Origin: Trichobilharzia szidati
Taxonomy: Eukaryota; Platyhelminthes; Trematoda; Strigeidida; Schistosomatidae
Length of the DNA: 64,000 nt
Reading direction: 5' to 3'
Assembly: GCA_944472155.2 (NCBI GenBank)
Contig: OX235271.1
Coordinates: forward strand, 81,915,256-81,979,255
The notes beneath the pieces were generated by a model. The model was given only the letters and a program-made list of their open reading frames with translations, was not told where the DNA came from and did no database searches. The position numbers and the translations under genes are program-made. Every line of letters begins with the position of its first letter. Position 1 is the first letter of the stretch. Below are positions 24,518 to 35,394 of this stretch, piece by piece.

Positions 24518-25190
24518 TACTGAGCAAAGACATTATTAAATGTATCTACAAAATCAATTTTAACATAAATGCACAGAGTTCATTTTAAACAAAAATCAAT
24601 CGATCAATATACGCATACACTAATAATATATATACATGTAATATTAGACACTATTCCGAACATTAATGATCATACACAATGGAAACGTTTCAGCATTACG
24701 CATTCAAATGAAAGAGAGATGAAAATAGAGCATATTCTCCTCACTCTATAGTATAGAGTCTTGACTAGACCACGTTTAAAGCTATTTGGACAAAAACAAT
24801 TAAAATTTAAGTATTGTCTTAGCAAATGATATAAACAGTGCCATCGCCGGGCATCTCCTCGACACGGGTCATGAGGTGGACGTCGAAAGGTCGTTCGAAA
24901 TTATCAATAGGCCAAAGAGCTCAATTCTCCTCAAGTTTGCTGAAACCATTTCCATCAAGCGCCTGAAACCTGATTTATGCATCCAGAAAGAAGCGGTTAT
25001 CAGTCTTTCTTCGCCCTGGTAACTGGATATTTTTCATCCGAATGCGAAATGCTGAAAAGTTTTCATTGTGTATGATCATTAATGTTCGGAATAGTGTCTA
25101 ATATTACATGTATATATATTATTAGTGTATGTGTATATTGATCGATTGATTTTTGTTTAAAATGAACTCTGTGCAAGTATGTTAAAATTG

Positions 25191-25721
25191 ATTAAAAATG
25201 CCCATTAAAATTTTCAAAAGAATAGACACGGAACAAAGAGTACTCTTTTCGATAAATTCATCATCAGGTTCTACAATTATATATGCATTATAATGAATGA
25301 ATGAATTAGTCTTATGAACGACATTATTCTTTAAATAACATCAAATCAATAATATTGATAAATTACACCTGAACAGCATCAACATAAAATAAACTGAATG
25401 TCAGAAGAATTAGGAAAGGTAATAGTACATATTCATGAGTTTATACGTCTCTACTGAGGGCCAGGGCAGTAGTAGGGGCTGGACTTGTTTCTTTCGGACA
25501 CAGAGCACTGGTTGTTTGAGGCGAATTGCAACAGCCTCTGCTGTTTGGAGCAAGCGGTGCTTCGACGATTTTGGTAATTTGCTAGGCACCCGGTATATTA
25601 TAGAGAAGGATTCTTCTACGCTGGCTTTGTGACCGGTTTGAACCAGATGATCTAATATCGAGCTGTTAATAGTTTTAACTACACCTTTACTTAGCCATAG
25701 TGGGATATGTTCTCGAGCACG
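25191..25721 (-). mobile_element. Penelope-like element, family B copy 2, nested in family A
   Basis: An inverted match to 11385-11915: C-terminal PLE frame (minus, about 25430-25640) plus terminal repeat with a hammerhead-like motif. It is flanked by TAAAATTG at 25183-25190 and 25722-25729. Removing it restores the family A repeat, whose uninterrupted version is in the left arm (24540-24570). It is therefore younger than the family A copy. Confidence 0.85.
25231..25271 (-). ncRNA. Hammerhead-like motif, PLE family B copy 2
   Basis: Same layout as 11832-11872: GAAC, CTGATGA, weak helix II, GAAA, palindrome AAGAGTACTCTT, GTTC. The core and stem I are identical in the two copies; helix II differs by one base. 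Confidence 0.55.
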
Positions 25722-25766
25722 TAAAATTGCTTTTGTAGATAAATTTAATAATGTCTTTGCTCAGTA

Positions 25767-25818
25767 AGCAGCTGACGAGAAGGCAACGAAATAAAAGATG
25801 GTACCACTTTATTCTGCT
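25767..25818 (+). ncRNA. Hammerhead motif, PLE family A copy 1, right arm
   Basis: AGCAG at 25767-25771, CTGACGA at 25772-25778, GAAGGCAAC, GAAA at 25788-25791, stem III arms ATAAA/TTTAT, an unpaired T as the presumed cleavage-site base, and CTGCT at 25814-25818. The core is intact and stem I is a perfect 5-bp match. Confidence 0.65.
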
Positions 25819-25852
25819 AAAACTGTAGTTCTTGCTCTGTTCAAATACTATA

Positions 25853-27004
25853 GTACCTTTACGTTTTTACTTTCCACTATGTGCTTACGCTGTACACAGC
25901 CAAAGATGAATGATGTTGTATTTGGAAGCACAAACGAAAACTTGAAAATATGTATTGTTTACGAAATTAAATTTCGAAGAGCCTAAGGCGAAAGAAAAAG
26001 TGTATATACACATAAAAAATATATGTAACGACCAAAAAGAAATGTTCAATAATACCATGGCAAATTATCGACAAGCATGTGTAAAATTAGTTTCTGTAAA
26101 CATACATGAATTAGTTTTATAAACACACAGTTAGAGTTAATATAACGGCGCTAATACGGCTCCTGCAAATTTCAAAGGAAGCACCAAACAATTAGTATTG
26201 GCACACAAACATCTGGGGAGAGTGAGAAGACGCAGCAACAACCAAGTGAACTTATATTTCAATGTAGCGAAGAGCTGAGATGTCCTGCAAGGATGTCAGT
26301 TTAAACAAAAAGATATACAAGATGTGTCAGTTTTGTCATTCGAATAAAGAGTGTACAGAATCATCACACTGGGCTATACGAATCTGACGGTTTACTTGAT
26401 AATGGAGAATAACTGCTTTGTAAAAGCAGTGTTATATAAATGATCCAATAATTAATATTTTGTACAGCTTCGTAGAATTTTCCCACCCATGAATTTTAAG
26501 CAGTCAGACAAATACTCAGTCATGAAAACACATGAACACCCTTTTGCATAACCTATGAATTAGTTTCCAGAAATAAATTCCAACCTATATGTACGGTTTG
26601 AGGAGTTCAGTGGTCAGAAGCGATTCACTGAAAGTCAAGATAGAGGTTTTGAACTTATTCGTACTTAGCAGTAGAGCACCTTAAAGTAAGCTGTGCTACT
26701 AAAAGGTCCGAATGGCAATACCCTAGTATTACAGAAAGACGCTTTACAATTTAGCCATTGCTGCCTTTTTAGGTCGATTAAAGTCATTCCTTTTTCTGTA
26801 GACCCCCTAGAAGTGTGGTTGATGAAGCTGTTCAGAGGTAAATTTATTAATCTTATGGAGAGAATTTTTATTTTGTCTTCACACCTTTAGTTCTCGATCC
26901 AAACAAAGCTCTCGAAATAGAGTTGTCCATTATAGTATGCATTTCTACAAATGAGTTATTTTTTGGTCAGTCTATCCGAAAAGAGCTATCACTAGTTTCG
27001 TAGT
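25853..27004. other. Stretch with no recognised feature
   Basis: AT-rich sequence. No exon or known repeat was recognised before the SINE at 27005. Confidence 0.4.
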
Positions 27005-27230
27005 TTTTTAGTCCTTCACTTTCCAAGTGGAACATAGGGCTTCAAGCTAGAAGGCTTGAAGATTCTGTAGCAGCGTTTATTTTTGCAGGATGGGGTTGCC
27101 AGCCCAAAACTTTCCTCTTTTACCAGCTTTATTATTGTCTTAGCGAGGTAAAGTTGTGCGTCGGTCAGGGACCGAACCCCGGACCATGTGCATGGTCGGC
27201 GAGCGTGCTAACCACTATGCCACCGACGCA
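27005..27230 (-). repeat. tRNA-derived SINE with RTE-like 3' tail, copy 1
   Basis: Minus strand: TGCGTCGGTGGCATAGTGG (A box) and GGGGTTCGGTCCC (B box), a body of about 100 bp, then a tail reading CTTGAAGCCCTATGTTCCAC. Perfect 13-bp target duplications, CTAGTTTCGTAGT, lie at 26992-27004 and 27231-27243. The tail matches the end of the RTE/SR2-like LINE (for example 28455-28480). Confidence 0.88.
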
Positions 27231-27589
27231 CTAGTTTCGTAGTATTCTAGTGTAAAAGCACTATGAATTAAGGTCCCTTAGAAATGTTCCTATTTTAACG
27301 TTATCGTAAGTTATTTTAACTTTTCTTATTTAAATATAAATGTTACTCATATACGGCATGCAGTTTTTCTTGTTGTGTAATATGTCATAGGTAGAATGCT
27401 CCAGATTTAGAGGGAAAAAATTATTATACACTGTTTGGTTGCAAAGTTTGACACTAGAACAGCTCGCAGTTTAATAAAATAACCCTCAGATGAAGCGAAA
27501 CTGAACATAGATGCGATAAATTCTGCATTAGTTTTATCCAAAAAAAGAATATTATTCAATTCTGAAAAATATAAAATAATTAATTGTTG

Positions 27590-28500
27590 CTTACATGGTG
27601 GACTGGATCATGCGTCAGACAGTGGGAAACGAGAAGACAGGGATATCCTGGACCGACGTGAAGAACCTAGAAAACCTGGATTTCGTGGATGATTTATGTT
27701 TGATGTCACATAAGATCGAGGACTTACAAGCTAAAACCGACAAACTGGTCGAAGAAGCAGCAAAGACAGGACTCCAGGTGAACATAGACAAAACGGAGGT
27801 TATGAAAATAACCAACCAACAACAACAACAGCAGCAGCAAGATCCAGCGCCAATCACCATCAACGCGAGGGATTTGAAAGAGGTTACTTCATTCACTTAT
27901 CTAGGGAGCATTGTCTCAACTACAGGAGGAACGGACGAGGATGTCAAATCGAGAATCGGGAAGGCGAGAAACACATTCATCAACCTGAAACCAATCTGGA
28001 AATCTTCGTCACTCAGCCTGCATCAACAACAAAATTCGGATTTTCAATACAAACGTCAAGTCAGTTCTTCTATACGGATCAGAAACTTGGCAGGTCACAA
28101 AGAATATTTTCAACAGGTTGCAGACCTTTATCAACAACTGTTTTCACTCTTTACTGAAGTTCAGATGGCCGGAAAGAATCACAAACAAGAAACTGTGGGA
28201 ACAAACGAAAGAAGAACCAATCGCCCAACAAATATGCAGGGGAAAGTGGAGATGGATTGAACACTCGCTGAGGAGGCCGCTGGGTGACATCGCGCGTCAG
28301 GCCATAGCTCGAGTGGAACTCGAAAGGGAAGCGGCGAGTGGGACGTCCAAGGGTGACATGGAGGAGATCGTGTGAAGAGGAACTGAAACAGTATGGATTA
28401 ACATGGATGAAAGTGAAAAGTACAGCAGAAGACAGAAGCAAGTGGAGACGTGCAGTTGAAGCCCTATGTTCCACTAGGAACCCAAGGGAACAATAATAAT
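27590..28500 (+). pseudogene. RTE/SR2-like LINE, 5'-truncated copy 1
   Basis: An open frame at 27595-28260 starts at the reverse-transcriptase palm (VVDWIMRQT-type block) and reads LDFVDDLCLMSHKIEDLQAK, where FVDD is the catalytic YADD-equivalent, then LQVNIDKTEVMKI and FTYLGSIVSTTGG, typical of RTE-clade enzymes. The 3' end (GTTCCACTAGGAACCCAAGG then AATAATAAT) is shared by all copies. Stops after 28260 and the missing 5' half show it is dead. Similar copies are at 31729, 33930, 35395, 36534, 43300 and 53840/55481. Confidence 0.85.
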
Positions 28501-29249
28501 AATACATGGGTTAATATTTTATATCAGATGATAGCTAGGAAAAAGGGAATGGAATCAGAAACAATGATCGTTTCCAAAGTACTTTGAGTATCTCCCATCG
28601 GTTGTGGAACGAACGTATGACAAAACATCTTAATTAGTGAATATGTAGATCTTAGACATATGATCATTTATTTTATTTTAACATGAAAATAAATAAGTGA
28701 AAAATTCGTTAAGACGTCATTACAAACAGAGGCGAGCCAAACATATGCTTTGCGCTGCTTTTGGACTCTACTCATACTACATTTCAGTAAGGAAATCATC
28801 TCAAATATATTATGTCTCATAAAGAGCTTGTTACGCTCAAGAATCTGAATTCCATAGTTGTTATATCCAATGTTCTGAGCTCGTGTGATATAGCTCAGCA
28901 TATTTTTATTTCGCGAAAATGTTGAATCCTATTGTGATCAGTGTTTTAAAGAGTTCAGTGGGTATATAAAAAAGGCAGTGCAATTTGAGGTTTTAGTAGT
29001 GTATGGAGCTCTTAGAAAGAAATCTTTGTGGACTCTTTAAAATATATTATGTTTGTAGTGGCTAATTTATCAAAGAGCAACTGATGAATTTAAAACTGGA
29101 GAAGCATCACCTTCTGAGTAATAATAATAGGTATCAGATAACGTCCAGAGTGTTAGTTTAGCAATACATAGAGAGAGAGATGTAGCAAAAATATTTGAAA
29201 GATCATCATAACGAGAAAGAAAATGAAAATGGTCTGATTAGAGCTACAT
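28501..29249. other. Stretch with no recognised feature
   Basis: AT-rich; nothing recognised. Confidence 0.4.
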
Positions 29250-30400
29250 TACAAAAGGTAGATACTGATGTCGTCCCATGACGTAGACATGTAGCCTTGT
29301 GCTATGTGCACCGTCGGAGCGGTGTCTGAGGGTCATGGTTGCGCTGGCAGGTACCGCCACGTGGTTCCCGCTGGGTGGGGTGGTTTTCCGGTCGCCTCAG
29401 CTAAATCCTATCAGGACGAGAGCAAACTATTTCTTGACCTTTGGGAATGCCGAACGCGGCTTGTTTTGGTTGTTATCTCCTTTGGCGCTTCGACGTCCTT
29501 GGGGGTACTGGGGCATTGACTGCGAACGGTAGCCTGGTCATGAAAACCTCGTGAGAAGGATGTTGGGGAGAGTCTAGTATCCCTATAACAACGGGGCAGC
29601 CTAATTCGAACCTTCGGACGACCTGCGAGGGGATTATGTCCGAGACTCGTTTGCTCGTAGATGGTGGCCTTTAAGGCTTCGTCGGACTGCGATCGGTCGT
29701 GGGTCTCCTCAGCTGGTTGCAGGTCTTTGAAACCGTCTAGCGAGGTCATACAGCCAAGGCAGGTAGCGTGACCTCCAGTTGCTCGGACGCGCAAGCGTCA
29801 GGGTTCCGACCATGATTTAGTGGGAGCAGAGCAGCCGTGGGAGAAACCGCCCGCGGTCCGCGGACCCAGTCTCTCAGACCAGAATGAACATTTTTGTACA
29901 ACTGCCCCAAGAGGGGTGTATGACTATCGTCTGTATTCAGGAAGCATTTCGGACATCTGGTGGTTCGAGATGTGGAATGGATTCATAGACCGAGATGAGG
30001 GTGGCCTGAATAATGAAAGTTAAATCCCTCAGTCATTCTTGGTCAGCGGAGGGGAGCCAGCGGTGAAAGGATCGTTGGCATTTCTAGATGCTCTTGCCGG
30101 CCTCACATCCATGTGAGGAAATGTCCCAATCCGAGGACGGTGGTTGTATGCTTTCTGCAAGGTGGAAGTGCAGCTATGTGACCAGACCGTGTGAGTGGCC
30201 ATGACCCGCTGAGGTGGGGCAGTATGTACCATCTGAGAAGCAGCCATGGTTTGTGTTGAGACCTGGACAGTGAGGGGTGCCTGGCATGGGGTGCTCTTTT
30301 TCATGCTGCAACGTCACTGAGGTGTTGTCTACTCAGCAGGGATACTGACTCTGGGGGAGGGGAACAATGGGTTAACCGGGAATTATAGTACCACCCTCTC
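29250..30400. other. GC-rich island of unknown nature
   Basis: Composition shifts clearly to higher GC than the flanks, and frames are open on both strands over 200-380 bp (for example 29411-29794 minus and 30029-30304 minus). None resembles a family I know, and no splice sites bound a coding exon. It may be the 5' untranslated or first-ORF region of a retroelement, or an imported or selfish sequence; the sequence does not decide. Confidence 0.4.
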
Positions 30401-31192
30401 CTCTGGAGGCCTTGTTGAATATCGACGTAAAACGCTTAACGTAACTAGATAAAGCAGACTGTTGTTATGAGGAGAACAGTGTTTAAAATACAGAAGACTG
30501 GTAGAGAAGAATCACATCTTTCTCTTTTTATTGCTATTTCAAATTTTTGAACAAGGCATAGGCAGTTAGTAGTGCTTTTAGAAACGTGAATTGTCACAGT
30601 AAATGCCAAATTAGGCGAACATTCTTCATTTATGATGACTCTTAATTGCCTACATAGACCTTATGAAGTTTACATTTGTAAAATGAAATAACCTTTAGCT
30701 GTCACAAGCGTCACCAAGGAAATTTTTATTCACGCATATTAAGTGAAGCCGTAAGAAAAATAATTGACATTTAATATTCAGCTATTCAAACTTACAGTTA
30801 GATAATTTTTTCATTTGTCATATTGCGTTAATATCAACTGGGCTTACGTAATCATGAAATCGAAATCGAATACATTATTTGTGAGGATTATTTCACGGAG
30901 GAAACTGAGAAAGAACTCTTCAAATTTCGCTTGAAATAAGCTATCTGCAAAAGATGATGTGGATATTGAAACTCAAAGCTAATTTTAACTTCATAGTTGG
31001 ATGTCGGCTTCCCTATTCAGAATATTCTAATACGATCAACTAAATTTATTAGTCTTTTCTGTCTTTCATATAATTTTCATTAACTCCAAAATCGCTAATT
31101 GAAAAACTGTGCAAGGGTATTTTTGTGATGAATTTATCAATGAAACAAGGCTGGTGGTTATTTGTAAAACAGCTTGAAAAAAGAAGTCATTT
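30401..31192. other. Stretch with no recognised feature
   Basis: AT-rich; nothing recognised. Confidence 0.4.
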
Positions 31193-31527
31193 TGTAACGA
31201 CAGAAGGCAAGAGTCAGGCAACAGATCATTTATTAAGGAAATCAACGCGTATTTATATATTTACATGTACATTACTATGGATATTTAAGTAAACAAACAC
31301 AGTCTTCCGATTGGTTGTTTCTCACGTAAAGTTAATCTTTCATCTATTTGTGACTGTTTCTTGAATGTCAAATCCTCTATATGTTAACTGCATCCGCCTA
31401 CGCAAAGTCTCCTGTGGTCGGTTTTGGATCAATCTTTGTTCACATTTTCTCACGACAAATCTTGGGAATGTAAATATTGACGTAAATTACTGTCTACCAA
31501 TTTGGCTAGTAGACAGCTGTCACCACA
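31193..31527 (-). mobile_element. Solo LTR, Gypsy-type, copy 3
   Basis: A 335-bp block running TGTAACGAC...CACCACA on the plus strand, flanked by ATTT (31189-31192 and 31528-31531). It is collinear along its length with 12420-12753. The reading direction is minus by comparison with 21904-22256. Confidence 0.87.
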
Positions 31528-31728
31528 ATTTGAGAGTATTTCAGATTTTTCTAAAATGATATCACTTTCAATCACTTTGAAGTGGCTGTAACATTATCTT
31601 CGGAAGCAAATAAAACTTCATTTTGTGTACTTTATTTCTTCAAGTGTAAGTTATATGCTTGCTGAGAAATAGTTACTTTAGTGTGTCTCACAAGTGGGTA
31701 GAAAAGTTAGTTATACTTTGTGGTCAGA

Positions 31729-32440
31729 GAGTATTATTATTGTTCCGTTGGATTCTGAGTGGAACACAGGGCTTTAACAACACATCTCTACTTTATTTTA
31801 TTCTCTGCTATTCTCTCTGGACCTACAACCGCCCATAATCTCTCAACTTCTCCAGTTCCCACGATTTCATCCATTTCACTCTAGAACGACCCATTCGTCT
31901 TTTCACATTCCGGTTCCACTAAGGCGATGGCCTGGTGCGCGACGTCATTCAACGATCTCCTTAATGTGTGTCCGATTCATCACCACTTTCTTGGGCATAC
32001 CTGTTGAGCAACGTGGTCTTGGTTACTTCGTTCCCATTGTTGCTTGATTCTAGTTCCTTCCGGAAATTTGGTCTTCAATATGTAACTAGAGAATGTGACT
32101 GTTGGTAAAAGTTGAAGCCTGTTGGAATTTCTTTGGAGGAGCTCTACTTTTATCGAAGAACTGATTCAAGTTTGGTGTTGAAAATCCAGATTTCGTTCTT
32201 CTTGCTGGGTGGAGAAAAGTTTTCCTAACTGATTTCAGAATGATGAGAGTTTGTCTTGCCTTTACGATTCTGGTTTTGACATCCTCATTGGTGCTGACTG
32301 CCAGTAGTTGAAACGATGCTTTCTATTTAAATGAAGGAAGTTACCTCTTTCAAATTTCTCCCGTTGATGGCGATTGTCCTGTTTTGTTGTATTAACGATT
32401 ATCTTTAGTCAGAAATGTCTTACTATAGTGAAGACTGAAG
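31729..32440 (-). pseudogene. RTE/SR2-like LINE 3' end, copy 2
   Basis: On the plus strand it begins with the complement of the family tail (TTATTGTTCCGTTGGATTCT) and continues with the inverted C-terminal part of the reverse-transcriptase frame; the minus strand includes the GSIVST-type region and the later KARxxFxxL block. Many substitutions and stops show an old copy. Confidence 0.75.
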
Positions 32441-32734
32441 TTTTAATGAATCTTATGCTCATTTATTTCTCAATCATTTCGTTTCTTTTCTTTCTAGTTG
32501 TTTTGTCATACATAAGCATAGAATTAGATACATTTCTTAAATTCTACTTTTAGGGAAATAATTGCTGGAAGAGATTACGAGTACAATTTATTACTAATAA
32601 TAACACCAAAGTAGCTACTAAGCTTCCTACCTTGATCAATGTGTTACTGTTCTCTCCCAGTCTACAGAAAGAAAATGTCATTCTTCACCAACTATCATAA
32701 AATTCTCAGTCTTCTTTATATTTTGGATGTTGGT

Positions 32735-32930
32735 TACCAGCAGTGAAATCCAGGATGCACATTTTGCTTTATTGTGGGGGGGAAGGGTTCACCCGCAACC
32801 CCCCTCCCAGCAGTGAGAGTTGCTGTCCCCATTGTGACTCTAAACCTAAATCTACCGTTTCGAACGCCAAAGTGTTTCCCATTAGGCCACGACAGCCACC
32901 TCTTGTACAATGGGTATTAGCTAACCTAAA
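32735..32930 (-). repeat. Sm-alpha-type SINE, decayed
   Basis: Minus strand: a tRNA-like head (TGTCGTGGCCTAATGGGAAA, near 32875-32900), a GAGTCACAATGGGGACAGC body, and the Sm-alpha end GTGCATCCTGGATTTCACTG. The hammerhead core block and GAAA are not readable, so only the outer helix strand survives. Confidence 0.6.
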
Positions 32931-33929
32931 ACTAAATAATGTTTGTTAATTTGACTATAGACATTTTTGACCGTGTTATTCCATACTCTTGAATATTAAG
33001 ATTAAATCATACTGTTAACCTTAATGTGTGATTACAATTCACTCCTTATTTACCAGTCTAAATACTCCGAATTCCATAGTTTTTACATGATACGTGGCGT
33101 TAACTTTTTACTTGCAAATTTCTTTCTTAAACTCTAAATCAATCTGGTAACTTTCCTATGCATGCATGTAACTTTCTTCATACAGATTTTCCTGTATACA
33201 ATTAAGTAACATTGATGTTTGTTGTCTCTAAGTTGATCAATTAAATTAAGTGAATATCTTTCCAGATTATAATACTAGACTGATTTGAAGTTAAAAGTAG
33301 ATTCAGACGCAATCCAACGTCTACTTCTAGCATGAATCTAATCCTGTTTTGGCTCCGTAGTTGTTTTTTTAAAATTATAATTATTTCAATTTGTTTCAAA
33401 GCGAATCCCATCCACACGTCTCCTCGTTAGAAACTATTTTTGCATATCGTTCTAATCCACTATATTTGTTTCTATGCCCCTTGTGACCTACATTCATCTT
33501 TTTTATATCAAGTTAAAAATTTTTATCTCCATTAATTTCCATTTGTTAGTATAATGAATGAACTAGCAATTGTAAGTAACTAATACAATAATAAATAAAC
33601 AAGTGTACAGCTTTTAAGGATGAAATTGCCTAGATGCCATTGCTGAACTTCTTGTTTCTTCCGCTTGAATTACAACCATCATCTTTACGATCCTAACTAA
33701 TTTCGATGCTAACAATAATTGCCAACGACAGAGGTGTTGGCTAAGAAGTCTTCGCTGAAGTGTATTACTCTAAACAACCACACGTCACAGTAACACGGAA
33801 GGAGTAGAGTGACATAACTTGGAAGCTAAAATTTATTGGTAGGGATGTAAGAGCAATTAAATGGATATGAAACAAACTTTCGAATATGATTAGTAATGAA
33901 TACAGCGGGGTCAATGTGATCTAATTTGG
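32931..33929. other. Stretch with no recognised feature
   Basis: AT-rich; nothing recognised. Confidence 0.4.
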
Positions 33930-35040
33930 AAATCTAATTTGTAATTTGCAAACTACTTCAATACTACGACGTACCTCATGTCTTTGTCAACCTCATTCAA
34001 CAGCTCTCTATATGACAATGCCACGTGTCAAGTGATCCACAACGGAAAACTCAGCGAAGCGTTCGAAGTGCATACAGAAGCAAGGCAAGACTGCCTGCCT
34101 ATTATCACCGATGATAATTTTAATTGTGTTGGACTGGATTATGGGTCAGACTCTTGGGGGCGAGGAGTCAGAAATACGCTGGACAACCGATAAGAAGACT
34201 CTAGATTATCTGGATTTCTCAGATGATATATGTTCAGTGTCACACAAACTCAAGGACTTGCAAGCGAAAACCAACAAACTAGCAGAAGATGCAGGCAGCG
34301 AAAACAAGACTGCAGGTGAACACAGAGAAGACGGAGGCGATGAAGATAACCAATAAACACCACAACCCCCAACAACAACCAGCACCATTCACCATCAGGG
34401 AAAGAGGTTTAACAGAGGCTGCTTGCGTCACTTATCTAGGAAGCATCGTTTCAACCACAGGCGGAACGAATGAAGATGTCAAAGCTGTTTAGAATTAGAA
34501 AGGCAAGATATGCCTTCATCAACGTGAAACCAGTTTGGAAATCTTCCGCACTCAGCATAGGGAACAAGATTCTCATTTTCAACACCAATGTGAAGTCAGT
34601 CAATTCTTCTATACTGGTCAGAAACTTGGCCAGTATGTCACGAAAAGCGATTCCAACATGTTACTTCAGACTTTTGTCAACGGCCGCCTTCGCTCCATTC
34701 TGAAGATCAAATTTCCAGAAAGAATAAGGAACAAGAACTATGGGAACAAACCAACCAACAGCCGATAGCTCAAAAATATGTAGGAGAAAGTGGAGATGGT
34801 TCGGGCATGCATTGAGGAGGCCCCTGAATTACATCGCACGCCAGGCCCTCGGGTGGAATCGAAATGGGAAGCGACGAGTGGGTCGTCGGAGCGAGGGGGA
34901 CGTGGAGGAAATCGTGTGAGGAGGAGATGAGAGAGTTTGGTCAATCGTGGAACCAGCTGAAGAGGACTGCAGAAAACAGAGCAAAGTGGGGACGTGTTGT
35001 TGAAGCCGTATTCTCCACTCGGAACGCAAGGGAATAATAA
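33930..35040 (+). pseudogene. RTE/SR2-like LINE, copy 3
   Basis: It starts at a QVIHNGKLSEAFEVHTEA block before the reverse-transcriptase palm, continues with DYLDFSDDICSVSHKLKDLQ (the catalytic FVDD has become FSDD) and VTYLGSIVSTTGGTNEDVK, and ends with the family 3' tail. Frame shifts near 34200, 34490 and 34770 make it inactive. It is more diverged from copy 1 than the copy at 36534. Confidence 0.8.
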
Positions 35041-35317
35041 TTAAATACTGTAATCTAATCAAAAGTCTACAATCAGTCATTATTTACGTGCTGACGATTC
35101 CATCCGTGTAACTTACATCACCGGACATGACTCAGATCACCAGTTTAAATTAATTTATAAGTGAATAACATATCACTTTAAGCTTCTGCTAAATTATTTC
35201 GACTTCAACATATCCTGAACATAAGGGAGGGTAGAGACAAAGAAGACACATATATCACAATCAGACGGTTCCCTCTATTAAGAAAGAGGAAACAGACATG
35301 CTAATTTCATAAATATA

Positions 35318-35370
35318 TTATTATTACCCTGGGTTCCGAGTGGAAAACAAGGCCTTAACAGCAAACTGCA
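35318..35370 (-). repeat. RTE/SR2-like tail fragment
   Basis: About 50 bp match the inverted 3' end of the LINE (TTATTATTACCCTGGGTTCC, then a GTGGAAAACAAGGCCTTAAC block). No coding part is attached. Confidence 0.6.
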
Positions 35371-35394
35371 TAAATATGCATAAATATACACTTA

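Larger units (their letters stand above)
24427..25852 (+). mobile_element. Penelope-like element, family A copy 1, with inverted terminal repeats
   Basis: Left (24427-24715) and right (25040-25190 continued at 25722-25852) parts are inverted copies of one another. Between them a plus-strand frame (about 24840-25020) reads HLLDTGHEVDVERSFEII and ends KPDLCIQKEAVISLSSPW, the end of a PLE endonuclease region; the reverse transcriptase is missing. A family B element (25191-25721) was inserted into the right terminal repeat. Both terminal repeats carry hammerhead-like motifs. Confidence 0.8.

Noticed and set aside
27595..28260. 221-codon open frame as a host gene
   Set aside because: Its motifs (FVDD block, FTYLGSIVSTTGG) are those of an RTE-type reverse transcriptase, and several copies with the same 3' end are in the window.
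29299..30304. Several 70-130 codon open frames as genes
   Set aside because: They overlap on both strands in a GC-rich block where stops are rare, and none has splice or family support.
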